Source: JAPLGD01 sp041302745 (GTDB taxonomy: Bacteria > Bipolaricaulota > Bipolaricaulia > UBA7950 > UBA9294). Taken from it: 7,650 nt of DNA. The position numbers and the translations under genes are program-made. Shown piece by piece: positions 1 through 6,249 of this stretch. Position 1 is the stretch's first letter, and each line of letters starts with the position of its first letter. The stretch spans positions 1 to 7,650 of the forward strand of contig JBFYQP010000077.1 of assembly GCA_041302745.1 (NCBI GenBank). The letters run 5' to 3'. Under the pieces are notes generated by a model, which was given only the letters and a program-made list of their open reading frames with translations, did no database searches and was not told the origin of the DNA.

Positions 1-2
1 TC

Positions 3-62
3 TCCCAGAAGTTGGGAACGGCGCTAGCGTATCTCAAACCGCGGAGGTATCCATGGAGGTGA
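3..62 (+). CDS. Possible 3' end of an upstream gene (partial)
   Basis: The frame beginning at base 3 is open from the window edge to a TGA at 60-62 and reads SQKLGTALAYLKPRRYPWR, a plausible protein C-terminus. I do not recognise it. A competing frame from base 2 stays open to a TAA at 71-73 and reads as a Ser/Val/Glu-rich tail. The third frame closes at a TAG at 25-27. I prefer the TGA frame because about two-thirds of its third codon positions are G or C, and because its stop lies inside a strong Shine-Dalgarno sequence directly before the next gene, a common operon arrangement. Only 19 codons are visible, so the call is weak. If real, it places the amidohydrolase gene inside a longer operon whose promoter lies to the left of the window. 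Confidence 0.3.
   Translation, partial: SQKLGTALAYLKPRRYPWR
55..62 (+). promoter_or_regulatory. Strong Shine-Dalgarno site for the amidohydrolase gene
   Basis: GGAGGTGA is complementary over eight bases to the anti-Shine-Dalgarno end of bacterial 16S rRNA. It is followed at once by GTG (63), only 3 nt after the GGAGG core, which is tight but usable. The next in-frame ATG (75) is 15 nt from GGAGG, which is long. A second GGAGGT lies at 43-48, 4 nt before an ATG at 53 that opens a six-codon frame ending at the TAA at 71-73. Confidence 0.5.
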
Positions 63-1688
63 GTGGAAAGTAAGATGGAAGAACCATGGAAGGTCAACCG
101 ACATGCGGGGCAAGGGGAACAGCGCATGGAGTCGCCCGAAGCGTGGAGCGGGATGATCCAACCGTCTAGGGCAGCGGGCTGCGGCTCATCCATTGCGCTG
201 CGCGGCGGGGGGATCTGGGGTCATCCCCACTGCGACGCGGTCGTCCTTCGAGGCGGGAGGATCGCGTGGATCGGCACGGGCGATGAGCTGGATGGCCCGA
301 CCGACGAGACGGTCGACGTGCGTGGGGGCATGGTGATCCCCGGTTTCGTGGACGCGCACGTGCATCTTGCCCAGACGGGACTCGCCGACATCGGCTGGCA
401 CGTCGACCTGGCGGGGCGATCGAGAGACGAAGCGATCGCGGCCGTGCGGGCCGCGGCGCGGGGGCGCGGACCCGGGGAGTGGGTCGTCGCCACCGGATGG
501 GACGAGAGCCGCTGGCCCGGGGCTGAGACGCTGACGCGCTGGGAGCTCGATCGTGTCGCGCCACGGAACCCCGTTCTTGCGGTTCGCGTGGACGGACACG
601 TATTGGTCGCCAACTCGTGCGCCCTGCAAGGCGAACCCGTCGCCGCGATCCTGGCGGCCCGATCGGGTGACGTAGACGGGAACGCCGGGCGCGTTCGCGA
701 AGAGGCCGCGATGGCCGCCGTCGCGGCTGTGCGACCGGATCGCTCCACGATGAACGAAGCGCTTGGGGCGGCGGCCCGCCTCTGTCACCGGATGGGGATC
801 GTCTCGGCGCACACGATGTGCGACGGCTTGGAGCCGGAGGTCTTTCTGGAGGCCGCGGAGGGACTGGCGCTGCGTTTGATCGTCAACCCGCCGATCGAGT
901 CGCTGGGGAGGCTCGTCACAACGGGTTGCGAGACGGGTGCGGGAAACGATTGGTCGAAGTGGGGGGGTGTGAAGCTCTTCCTCGACGGATCGATCGGGGC
1001 GCGAAATGCCGCCGTGTCCGAGCCGTTCCAGAGCGGGGGCCGCGGAGCCCTTCTGCGGGACGACGCGGCGGTCGCCGCGCTGATTCGTGCCGCGGATGCG
1101 GCCGGATGGCAGACGATCGCTCATGCGATCGGGGATCGTGCGATCGAGCAACTCGTCGTGGCTCACGAGGCCGTAGGGACACGTGCCGTGCTGCGTCACC
1201 GCGTCGAGCACTTCGAGCTCGCGTCGAAGGAGCAGATCGCGCGAGCCGCGGAGGCGGGACTCTGCGCGTGCATGCAGCCGAACTTCGTTGGAAACTGGTC
1301 AGGGACTGGAAGCCTCTACGAGCGCGAGCTCGGTTCCGCGCGAGACAGCCGATCGGACCCGCACCGCTGGGTTGTCGACGCCGGCATGGCGCTCGGGTTC
1401 GGATCGGACGGGATGCCGATCTCACCGCTCTACGGCCTAGGCTGTGCCGTGCGCGCGCCCCACGAGGTTCAGCGCCTCTCCATCGAGGAAGCGGTGGACG
1501 CGTACACGGCCGGCGGCGCCTACCTTGCTCACGACGAGGCGGACGCCGGGACGGTCGACGTCGGCAAGAGAGCGGACATTGTGGTGCTCGACGCGGCGGG
1601 GGACGACGCCGCCGGCGAGATCGGGCGGCGGGCGGTGGAGTGGACGTTCGTCGACGGGAAGTGCGTGTACCATCGGGTGGTGACATGA
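63..1688 (+). CDS. YtcJ-like metal-dependent amidohydrolase (Amidohydro_3 family)
   Basis: This is a complete metal-dependent hydrolase of the amidohydrolase superfamily, in the group of Bacillus YtcJ and N-substituted formamide deformylase, which cleave C-N bonds in amides. The natural substrate cannot be read from the sequence. Counting from the GTG at 63 (541 aa), a small beta domain (about residues 44-95, SIALRGGGIWG onward) precedes VDAHVHL with the metal-binding HxH at 99/101. The other expected metal-site residues are present: Lys304 in KLFLDGSIGARN, His354 in AHAIGDRAI, His383 in RHRVEHFE and Asp449 in GFGSDGMPISP. The C-terminal part (about 497-541) completes the beta domain. No signal peptide is seen, so it is probably cytoplasmic. 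The start is uncertain: GTG 63 has the strongest SD, but ATG 75, ATG 126 (with AAGGGGA 7 nt upstream, giving 520 aa) and ATG 153 are in frame, and the first 40 or so residues look non-conserved. The stop overlaps the next start as ATGA, so the two genes are likely co-translated. Family call firm, substrate unknown. Confidence 0.9.
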   Translation: MESKMEEPWKVNRHAGQGEQRMESPEAWSGMIQPSRAAGCGSSIALRGGGIWGHPHCDAVVLRGGRIAWIGTGDELDGPTDETVDVRGGMVIPGFVDAHVHLAQTGLADIGWHVDLAGRSRDEAIAAVRAAARGRGPGEWVVATGWDESRWPGAETLTRWELDRVAPRNPVLAVRVDGHVLVANSCALQGEPVAAILAARSGDVDGNAGRVREEAAMAAVAAVRPDRSTMNEALGAAARLCHRMGIVSAHTMCDGLEPEVFLEAAEGLALRLIVNPPIESLGRLVTTGCETGAGNDWSKWGGVKLFLDGSIGARNAAVSEPFQSGGRGALLRDDAAVAALIRAADAAGWQTIAHAIGDRAIEQLVVAHEAVGTRAVLRHRVEHFELASKEQIARAAEAGLCACMQPNFVGNWSGTGSLYERELGSARDSRSDPHRWVVDAGMALGFGSDGMPISPLYGLGCAVRAPHEVQRLSIEEAVDAYTAGGAYLAHDEADAGTVDVGKRADIVVLDAAGDDAAGEIGRRAVEWTFVDGKCVYHRVVT

Positions 1689-2905
1689 TGCGGATCGGGC
1701 TGTTCACGGATGCCTACTTGCCGGAGATCACCGGGGTGACGACGGCGGTGAGCCAGTTGCGCGCCGAGCTCGAGCGGCTGGGACACGAGACGTACGTCTA
1801 CGCCCCTCGATACGACCGGCCGTACGAGGAAGAGCCGAGAACCTTCCGGTTTCGCGCCGGAGGGGTGTTCGCGTACAAGACGGCGCGGATGGCGGTGCCG
1901 TACAGCCATGAGGCGTCGAAGAGCTTCGGAGCCCTTGACGTCGTCCACAGCCACACCCCGTTTTCCCTCGCGTACGCGGCGTTCGCTGCGGCGTATCGAC
2001 ACAGGCTGCCTCACGTCCAGACCTACCACACGTACTTGAGCCAGTACCGGCACTACATCCCTCGCCCGATTCGTCCCTCGGTGCGCGCCGCGGAGAGGTA
2101 CTCGGCGGCGCTCTGCAACCGGTGTTCGGTGATCACCGTTCCGACCCGGTCGATCCACGACGAGCTGGTGCGGTTCGGGGTCCGTCGTCCGATCCGGATC
2201 CTTCCGTTCGGGCCGGACATGAACGTGTACGCTCGGCCCGCGGTGTGGGAGCCTCGGCCGGCGATGGGGATTCCGGACGGCGCTCCGCTTCTTCTGTACG
2301 CGGGGCGCATGGCGGAGGAAAAGAACCTGCGTTTCGTCCTTGAGGCGTTCGCCAAGGTGCACCAGACGGCAGAGAACGCCGTCATGGCGTGGGCGGGCGA
2401 CGGCCCCCTGCGCGCGTGGCTGGAAGAGGAGGGCAATCGTCTTGGACTGCACGATGCTCTCCGGTTTCCGGGCTTCCTCGACCGCCAACGCCTGACCGAC
2501 CTGTACAAGGAGACCGACCTCTTCCTGTTTGCGTCGAAGACCGAGACGCAAGGGTTGGTCCTCGCCGAGGCGATGGCGGGTGGAGCCCCCGTCGTCGCCG
2601 TTCGAGCGATGGGCGTTCGGGACGTTGTGGCGGACGGCGTGAGCGGGCTGCTCGTGTCGGAGTCGGTCGACGAGTTCGCCGAGAGCGTCGTCGCGACTCT
2701 CTCCGACTCCGCGCTCTGCGCTCGCCTGAGCGAGGGCGCACGGCGGGCGGCCGAGGAGATGTCTCTTCAGAACTGCGCGAGGCGGTTCGCCGAGATCTAC
2801 GAGGAGAGTCGAGCCGAGGCTCCGCGCCCGCGAATCTGGCGACGCCTCGTTGGGCGCCGCCGCGCCCGACGCCGAAGATCCCGATCGACGGCTACTCGAC
2901 GGTGA
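1685..2905 (+). CDS. GT4 glycosyltransferase, diacylglycerol glucosyltransferase-like
   Basis: This 406-aa retaining glycosyltransferase has the GT-B fold. The N-terminal Rossmann domain starts MMRIGLFTDAYLPEITGVTT, with the Gly-rich acceptor loop near residue 17, HSHTPFSLAY at 88-97 and QTYHTYLSQYRHY at 112-124. The donor domain holds AGRMAEEKN with the usual Arg208 and Lys213, a GDGPLR loop at 238-243, and the EX7E motif Glu287-Glu295 in ETQGLVLAEAMAGG. The pattern around HSHTPFSL and TYHTYLSQY resembles bacterial 1,2-diacylglycerol 3-alpha-glucosyltransferases (alMGS type), which make membrane glycolipids from UDP-sugar. Phosphatidylinositol mannosyltransferase-like or other GT4 activities remain possible. 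No transmembrane segment is evident. The C-terminus is unusual: 14 of the last 26 residues are Arg, which could bind anionic membrane. The start ATG at 1685 overlaps the upstream TGA (ATGA), with a second ATG at 1688. The 3' end overlaps the oppositely oriented glmS by 14 bp with no visible terminator. A longer open frame runs upstream to 818 but is only the shadow of the amidohydrolase gene. Confidence 0.9.
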   Translation: MMRIGLFTDAYLPEITGVTTAVSQLRAELERLGHETYVYAPRYDRPYEEEPRTFRFRAGGVFAYKTARMAVPYSHEASKSFGALDVVHSHTPFSLAYAAFAAAYRHRLPHVQTYHTYLSQYRHYIPRPIRPSVRAAERYSAALCNRCSVITVPTRSIHDELVRFGVRRPIRILPFGPDMNVYARPAVWEPRPAMGIPDGAPLLLYAGRMAEEKNLRFVLEAFAKVHQTAENAVMAWAGDGPLRAWLEEEGNRLGLHDALRFPGFLDRQRLTDLYKETDLFLFASKTETQGLVLAEAMAGGAPVVAVRAMGVRDVVADGVSGLLVSESVDEFAESVVATLSDSALCARLSEGARRAAEEMSLQNCARRFAEIYEESRAEAPRPRIWRRLVGRRRARRRRSRSTATRR

Positions 2906-4715
2906 CGGTCTTGGCGAGGTTGCGCGGCTGATCCACATCCGTGCCCCGGCACACCGCGATGTGGTACGCGAGGAGCTGAAGCGGGATCGAGAAGACGATC
3001 GGCAGGGAGACTCCCGAGCACGTCGGCACGGGGAGGATATCGTCGGCGAGCCGGCGAATCGTCGGATCGTCCGGGACATCCGTCACGGCGACGACGCGGC
3101 CGCGGCGCGCCTTGACCTCTTCCATGTTCGACAGGATCTTCTCGCGCGCCACCCCGCCCGAGACGAGCATGACCACGGGCGTCCCTTCATCGATCAGCGC
3201 GATCGGGCCGTGCTTCATCTCCCCCGCCGGGTATCCCTCGGCGTGGATGTACGAGATCTCCTTCAGCTTGAGAGCCCCTTCCAGCGCCACGGGGAACAGG
3301 ACTCCGCGCGCGAGGAAGAGAACGTCCTTCGCGTGGTGGAGCCTCTCGGCCAGTTCGAGGATGGTCGGCTCGAGGCGGAGGGCCTCGGTGATCTTCCCGG
3401 GAAGGAGCGCGAGCCGGCGGAGCTCCTCGCGAACCGTCTCGCGGGAGACGGTGCCGCGCTCCTGCCCCAGCGCCAGGCCGAGGAGCCCGAGGGCGGCGAT
3501 CTGCGCCGTGAACGTCTTCGTCGCGGCGACGCCGATCTCAATCCCTGCGCGCGTGTAGACGGCGGCGTCAGACTCGCGATCGATCGCCGATCGTTCCGCG
3601 TTCACGAGCGCCAGGATGCGGGCGCCGCCCTCCCGCGCCCGACGCAGGGCCATCAGCGTGTCGATCGTCTCGCCCGACTGAGAGATGACCACGACGAGCG
3701 TCTTCGGGGTGACGTGCATCCGACGGGATCGGAATTCCGATGCGATCACGGCGCGGAGGGGAATGGGGAGATGCTCCTCCCACAAGTACTCGGCGACGAG
3801 GGCGGCGTGGTACGCGGTCCCGCACGCGATGAGGTACGCGGCGTCGCACGACGCGACCTCCGCGCCGCACGTCGGGACGACGACGCTCGCGCCGTCGGCG
3901 GTCTGCTTCTCGCGGATTGTCTCCCCCGTCGATCGCGGCTGCTCGTGGATTTCCTTCAGCATGAAGTGCTTGTAGCCGCCCTTCTGAATCGACACGGGAT
4001 CGATCGAGACCTTGTGGGCGGGCCGGTGGACTTCCTTGCCGTCGAGCCCGACGATCCGGAAGCGGTCGGCGCGGATCTCCGCGACCTCGTCGTCGAGGAG
4101 GAATTGCACGTCGGTTGCCTTGCCGAGGAGGGCCGGGATGTCGGAGCTGACGAATCCGCCGGTCTCTCCGAGCCCGACGACGAGGGGACTCCCTCGCTTC
4201 GCGACGACGATGCAGTCGGGAACGTCCTCGCAGAGAACCGCCACGGCGAACGCGCCCGAGCATTCCTTGACGGCCTGGCGGACGGCAAGGAGGAGATCTC
4301 CGTTCCACCGATCCTCGATCAGGTGTGCGAGCACCTCGGTGTCCGTGTCGGAGGCGAACGTGTGCCCGTCCGCGGCGAGTCGAGTGCGGAGTTCGAGGAA
4401 GTTCTCGATGATCCCGTTGTGGATCACCGCGAGCTTCGCGGAGCAATCGAGGTGGGGGTGGGCGTTCTCGTCGGTGGGCGCGCCGTGCGTCGCCCAGCGG
4501 GTGTGTCCGATGCCGATCGTGGCGTGCGTCTCCTCCGTGCGGACGGCCTCCTCGAGATCTCGGACCTTGCCCGCACGGCGGAAGCGGACGAGCTTCCCGT
4601 CACGAATCAGGGCGATGCCCGCCGAGTCGTACCCTCGATACTCGAGCCTCTTCAGGCTCTGGAGCAGGAGAGGAGCGGCCTCCTCGGTGCCGATGTAGCC
4701 GATGATTCCGCACAC
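2892..4715 (-). CDS. glmS: Glutamine-fructose-6-phosphate aminotransferase (isomerizing), GlmS
   Basis: GlmS makes glucosamine-6-phosphate from fructose-6-phosphate and glutamine, the first committed step toward UDP-GlcNAc for peptidoglycan and other glycans; it acts in the cytoplasm. The start is GTG at 4715-4713, because the next codon is Cys (CGIIGYIG). After Met removal this Cys becomes the N-terminal nucleophile required by class II glutamine amidotransferases. The longer frame to 4766 would bury it. From this GTG the protein is 607 aa, against 609 for E. coli GlmS. The glutaminase domain (about 2-240) shows LEYRGYDSAGIAL, GHTRWATHG near 70-78 and HNGIIEN. The first SIS domain has CGTAYHAA near 298 and ISQSGETIDT near 344-353. 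The second SIS domain has ALEGALKLKEISYIHAEGYPAGEMKHGP near 477-503, written here as one conserved block, with the ring-opening His near 502. It ends PRNLAKTVTVE with the conserved C-terminal Lys. GGGGGTGAT (4728-4720) serves as SD. The gene is monocistronic here and the short leader leaves no room for a glmS ribozyme. Confidence 0.97.
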   Translation of the reverse strand: MCGIIGYIGTEEAAPLLLQSLKRLEYRGYDSAGIALIRDGKLVRFRRAGKVRDLEEAVRTEETHATIGIGHTRWATHGAPTDENAHPHLDCSAKLAVIHNGIIENFLELRTRLAADGHTFASDTDTEVLAHLIEDRWNGDLLLAVRQAVKECSGAFAVAVLCEDVPDCIVVAKRGSPLVVGLGETGGFVSSDIPALLGKATDVQFLLDDEVAEIRADRFRIVGLDGKEVHRPAHKVSIDPVSIQKGGYKHFMLKEIHEQPRSTGETIREKQTADGASVVVPTCGAEVASCDAAYLIACGTAYHAALVAEYLWEEHLPIPLRAVIASEFRSRRMHVTPKTLVVVISQSGETIDTLMALRRAREGGARILALVNAERSAIDRESDAAVYTRAGIEIGVAATKTFTAQIAALGLLGLALGQERGTVSRETVREELRRLALLPGKITEALRLEPTILELAERLHHAKDVLFLARGVLFPVALEGALKLKEISYIHAEGYPAGEMKHGPIALIDEGTPVVMLVSGGVAREKILSNMEEVKARRGRVVAVTDVPDDPTIRRLADDILPVPTCSGVSLPIVFSIPLQLLAYHIAVCRGTDVDQPRNLAKTVTVE

Positions 4716-4737
4716 CCGGATCACCCCCGTCGGGGGA

Positions 4738-4765
4738 AGTGTAGCCGCGCGGTTCTCCATGTCCA
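4738..4765 (-). promoter_or_regulatory. Putative sigma70-type promoter of glmS
   Basis: Read on the minus strand, TGGACA (4765-4760; five of six match TTGACA) and TACACT (4743-4738; four of six match TATAAT) are separated by 16 bp. Transcription would start near 4731, giving a leader of about 16 nt before the GTG at 4715, just enough to hold the SD. The placement fits well, but the -10 box is imperfect. Confidence 0.45.
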
Positions 4766-4781
4766 ACGACGTCTGGCCTTT

Positions 4782-4809
4782 TTGTGCGCCGAAGGGGGAC
4801 GGCTATAAT
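4782..4809 (+). promoter_or_regulatory. Putative promoter of the bifunctional-nuclease-family gene
   Basis: An exact TATAAT lies at 4804-4809, with a weak -35 TTGTGC at 4782-4787 (three of six match) 16 bp upstream. The predicted transcription start is about 4815-4817. That coincides with an in-frame ATG at 4816, and would otherwise give a leader of about 36 nt to the ATG at 4852. The surrounding sequence is GC-rich, so the exact -10 stands out. Confidence 0.6.
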
Positions 4810-4833
4810 CCAGCGATGGACTCGACATCGTCG

Positions 4834-4842
4834 AAGGGAGGG
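4834..4842 (+). promoter_or_regulatory. Shine-Dalgarno site favouring the ATG at 4852
   Basis: AAGGGAGGG contains a GGAGG core at 4837-4841, 10 nt before the ATG at 4852. The alternative in-frame ATG at 4816 has no SD. This site is part of why the start at 4852 was chosen. Confidence 0.5.
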
Positions 4843-4851
4843 TTGGCGGGC

Positions 4852-5352
4852 ATGCGCGAAGTCGTGATCAAGGCGCTGTTGGTCGACCCGTCCAACAACT
4901 CACCCGTCGTTCTGCTCAAGGATCGGAAATCCCAGAAGGCTCTCCCGATCTGGATCGGAGATGCCGAGGCCATCTCGATTGCGTTCGGCCTCCAGAGCGA
5001 GGACTTCCCGCGGCCGCTCACGCACGCGCTGATGAAGGAGATGTTGGAAGACCTTCGTGCCAGCGTCGAGCGCGTCGTCATCAAGGAGGTCAAGGATGGG
5101 ACGTACTTCGCCTCGATCTTCGTGAAGGACGCCGAGGGAGGCCTCCTCGAGTTCGACGCGCGACCGTCGGACTCTCTCGCCTTGTCGCTTCGGGCGGGAT
5201 GTCCGATCTTCATCGCCGATGCGGTCTTCGACGCCGCCGCAATCGAATCTCCGTTTGCCGAGGAGGACGAGTTCCAGGAGTTCGTGGAAGAGGACCTCGA
5301 CCTGAAGGAGTTCCGGCGACGGAGGGGAGAAGGCTCCGCGAAGAACAACTGA
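4852..5352 (+). CDS. Bifunctional nuclease (BFN/DUF151, DNase-RNase) family protein
   Basis: The 166-aa product matches the family of Thermotoga TM0160 and the plant bifunctional nucleases, small dimeric proteins reported to act on DNA and RNA. The bacterial role is poorly established. From MREVVIKALLVD the family landmarks appear in order: SPVVLL at 17-22, LPIWIG at 31-36, the highly typical FPRPLTH at 52-58, VVIKEVKDGTYFA at 75-87, DARPSDSLAL at 102-111 and CPIFIA at 117-122. The core ends near residue 130 and is followed by a strongly acidic stretch (about 136-153) and a short basic end; no UVR domain is attached. The start at 4852 was chosen because family members begin M-x-x-V and an SD precedes it. 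An ATG at 4816 would add a 12-residue Ser/Gly/Lys-rich leader and could be used on a leaderless transcript. The gene is divergent from glmS and convergent with the LolA-like gene, 31 nt away, so it seems to be transcribed alone. Confidence 0.9.
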   Translation: MREVVIKALLVDPSNNSPVVLLKDRKSQKALPIWIGDAEAISIAFGLQSEDFPRPLTHALMKEMLEDLRASVERVVIKEVKDGTYFASIFVKDAEGGLLEFDARPSDSLALSLRAGCPIFIADAVFDAAAIESPFAEEDEFQEFVEEDLDLKEFRRRRGEGSAKNN

Positions 5353-5366
5353 TCGCGTCGCGTCCA

Positions 5367-5395
5367 GTGCGCGCGGTAGGCCGCTAGCCGCGCAC
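5367..5395. terminator. Inverted repeat between convergent genes, possible bidirectional terminator
   Basis: GTGCGCG (5367-5373) pairs with CGCGCAC (5389-5395) across a 15-nt loop that can form a small inner stem (CGG with CCG, 5374-5376 and 5381-5383). It sits just after the nuclease-family stop and covers the stop of the opposing LolA-like gene, where a shared terminator would be expected. No T-run follows on either strand, so intrinsic termination is doubtful and the repeat may be a chance product of CG-rich sequence. Confidence 0.3.
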
Positions 5396-6232
5396 GATCT
5401 CCGGGTTCTCCGGCAGCGCGAGGACCTCCTCGGCGGTCAGTCCCTGGTTCAGCGTAACCGTGTCCACGCGAATCATACGCTCGCGCTCTCCGTTGACGTA
5501 GAAGACGACCTTCTGGATGAGGAAGGATCGACGATCGATCCAGATCATGCGTTCGAGCTGACGCGTGGCCGTCGTCCGAACCTCGAGAACGTAGGCCGTC
5601 TGGAACGCCTCTCCCATCCGGGCGTCGGCCGCGCTGAAGCTCGGGCCTGCGGAGGAGGCCTCCTCCATCCCGGGAGAGAACGAGTACTGCTCCGCGTTCT
5701 TGGCGGCGACGAACGTCGCGCCCACGTCGACGGCGGCCGGGAAGCCGTCGAGCGGGAAGCCGCCGCCCTCCTTCACAATGCCGATCTGGACGCGACCCTC
5801 GGTCCACTCGGTCTTGATCCGCGACACGTCGAAGCCGGAGAGTCCGATGGCGGCGATGGGGAGTCCGACCCAGCGCTTGACGACGAGCAGGTTCTCGCTC
5901 GGCAGGTAGTGGCTGAGCAGATCGTTCTGCACCGTGTAGATCTCGTCTTGCAGCGCCGCAGGGGCCAAGTACTTCGCGGAGACCGCCGGAGGAGGGCCGC
6001 TGACCAGCCGAACAAGCATCCGGACCGGCTCGGTCCCGGCGCCCTCCTCGCTGAACTCGACGACCGCCTCCAGGTCCCGGACCTGCGACAGAGCCCGCTC
6101 CACTCGCCAAATCAGCCCTTCGACCTTCGTCGTCGGGTGAGCATCCAGAAGGTACTGCTGGACGCCGGCGACCGTCACGACCAAGGCCATGAACAGACCC
6201 ACGGCAAGGAGGATGTAGCCTTGAGTGCTCAT
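5384..6232 (-). CDS. LolA/RseB-like protein with N-terminal membrane anchor
   Basis: The 282-aa product starts MSTQGYILLAVGLFMALVVT. The hydrophobic segment at about residues 5-24 acts as an uncleaved anchor or signal peptide, with the rest predicted outside the cytoplasm. There is no cysteine anywhere, so it is not a lipoprotein. The body resembles the LolA/LolB/RseB-like fold of outer-membrane lipoprotein-sorting proteins: an early helix and strand set (about 38-75), KYLAPAALQDEIYTVQNDLL at 87-106, YLPSENLLVVKRW at 108-120, and a late MIWIDRRSFLIQKVVFY region (about 229-245) typical of the closing beta sheet. True LolA carries lipoproteins across the periplasm, whereas this anchored form may instead bind lipid or sense the envelope; the exact role is unknown. 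The start is firm: an in-frame TAA lies in the -10 region just upstream, with no other start between. Only 8 nt separate the -10 box from the ATG, so the mRNA is predicted to be leaderless. It is divergent from pgk. Confidence 0.72.
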   Translation of the reverse strand: MSTQGYILLAVGLFMALVVTVAGVQQYLLDAHPTTKVEGLIWRVERALSQVRDLEAVVEFSEEGAGTEPVRMLVRLVSGPPPAVSAKYLAPAALQDEIYTVQNDLLSHYLPSENLLVVKRWVGLPIAAIGLSGFDVSRIKTEWTEGRVQIGIVKEGGGFPLDGFPAAVDVGATFVAAKNAEQYSFSPGMEEASSAGPSFSAADARMGEAFQTAYVLEVRTTATRQLERMIWIDRRSFLIQKVVFYVNGERERMIRVDTVTLNQGLTAEEVLALPENPEIVRG

Positions 6233-6248
6233 GCGACCCGATTATAAT
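6221..6248 (+). promoter_or_regulatory. Promoter of pgk
   Basis: TTGAGT (6221-6226; four of six match) and an exact TATAAT (6243-6248) are separated by 16 bp. The start would be near 6255, giving a leader of about 44 nt that carries the SD AGGAGG at 6288-6293, 5 nt before ATG 6299. The -35 box lies inside the first codons of the divergent LolA-like gene, and the -10 box overlaps that gene's own -10. Confidence 0.65.
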
Positions 6249-6249
6249 C
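6240..6249. repeat. Palindrome GATTATAATC shared by two opposing -10 boxes
   Basis: This 10-bp perfect palindrome contains TATAAT on both strands, offset by two bases (plus 6243-6248, minus 6246-6241). Each copy has a reasonable -35 box at 16 or 17 bp, so polymerase bound for one direction should exclude the other. Confidence 0.7.

Noticed and set aside
156..190. AAGC in the amidohydrolase N-terminus as a lipoprotein signal
   Set aside because: There is no hydrophobic stretch before the Cys, and the position -3 residue is Ala, so a lipobox is not supported.
1529..3079. Minus-strand open frame of 516 codons across the glycosyltransferase
   Set aside because: It opposes a glycosyltransferase with all motifs intact, spans three real gene boundaries, and has shadow-like Arg/Ser/Pro-rich composition.
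3576..3587. 12-bp perfect palindrome GCGATCGATCGC inside glmS
   Set aside because: It encodes conserved-looking glmS residues (Ala-Ile-Asp-Arg), and GATCG-type words are frequent across this GC-rich window, so no regulatory role is suggested.
4716..4766. Upstream extension of glmS to the ATG at 4766
   Set aside because: It would put 17 residues before the catalytic Cys, which must be exposed at the N-terminus, and would run through the proposed promoter.
2850..4808. Long plus-strand open frame (652 codons) across the glmS region
   Set aside because: It is antisense to a fully conserved glmS, its translation is Arg/Asp/Glu-rich with no recognisable domain, and long antisense frames are common in GC-rich genes.
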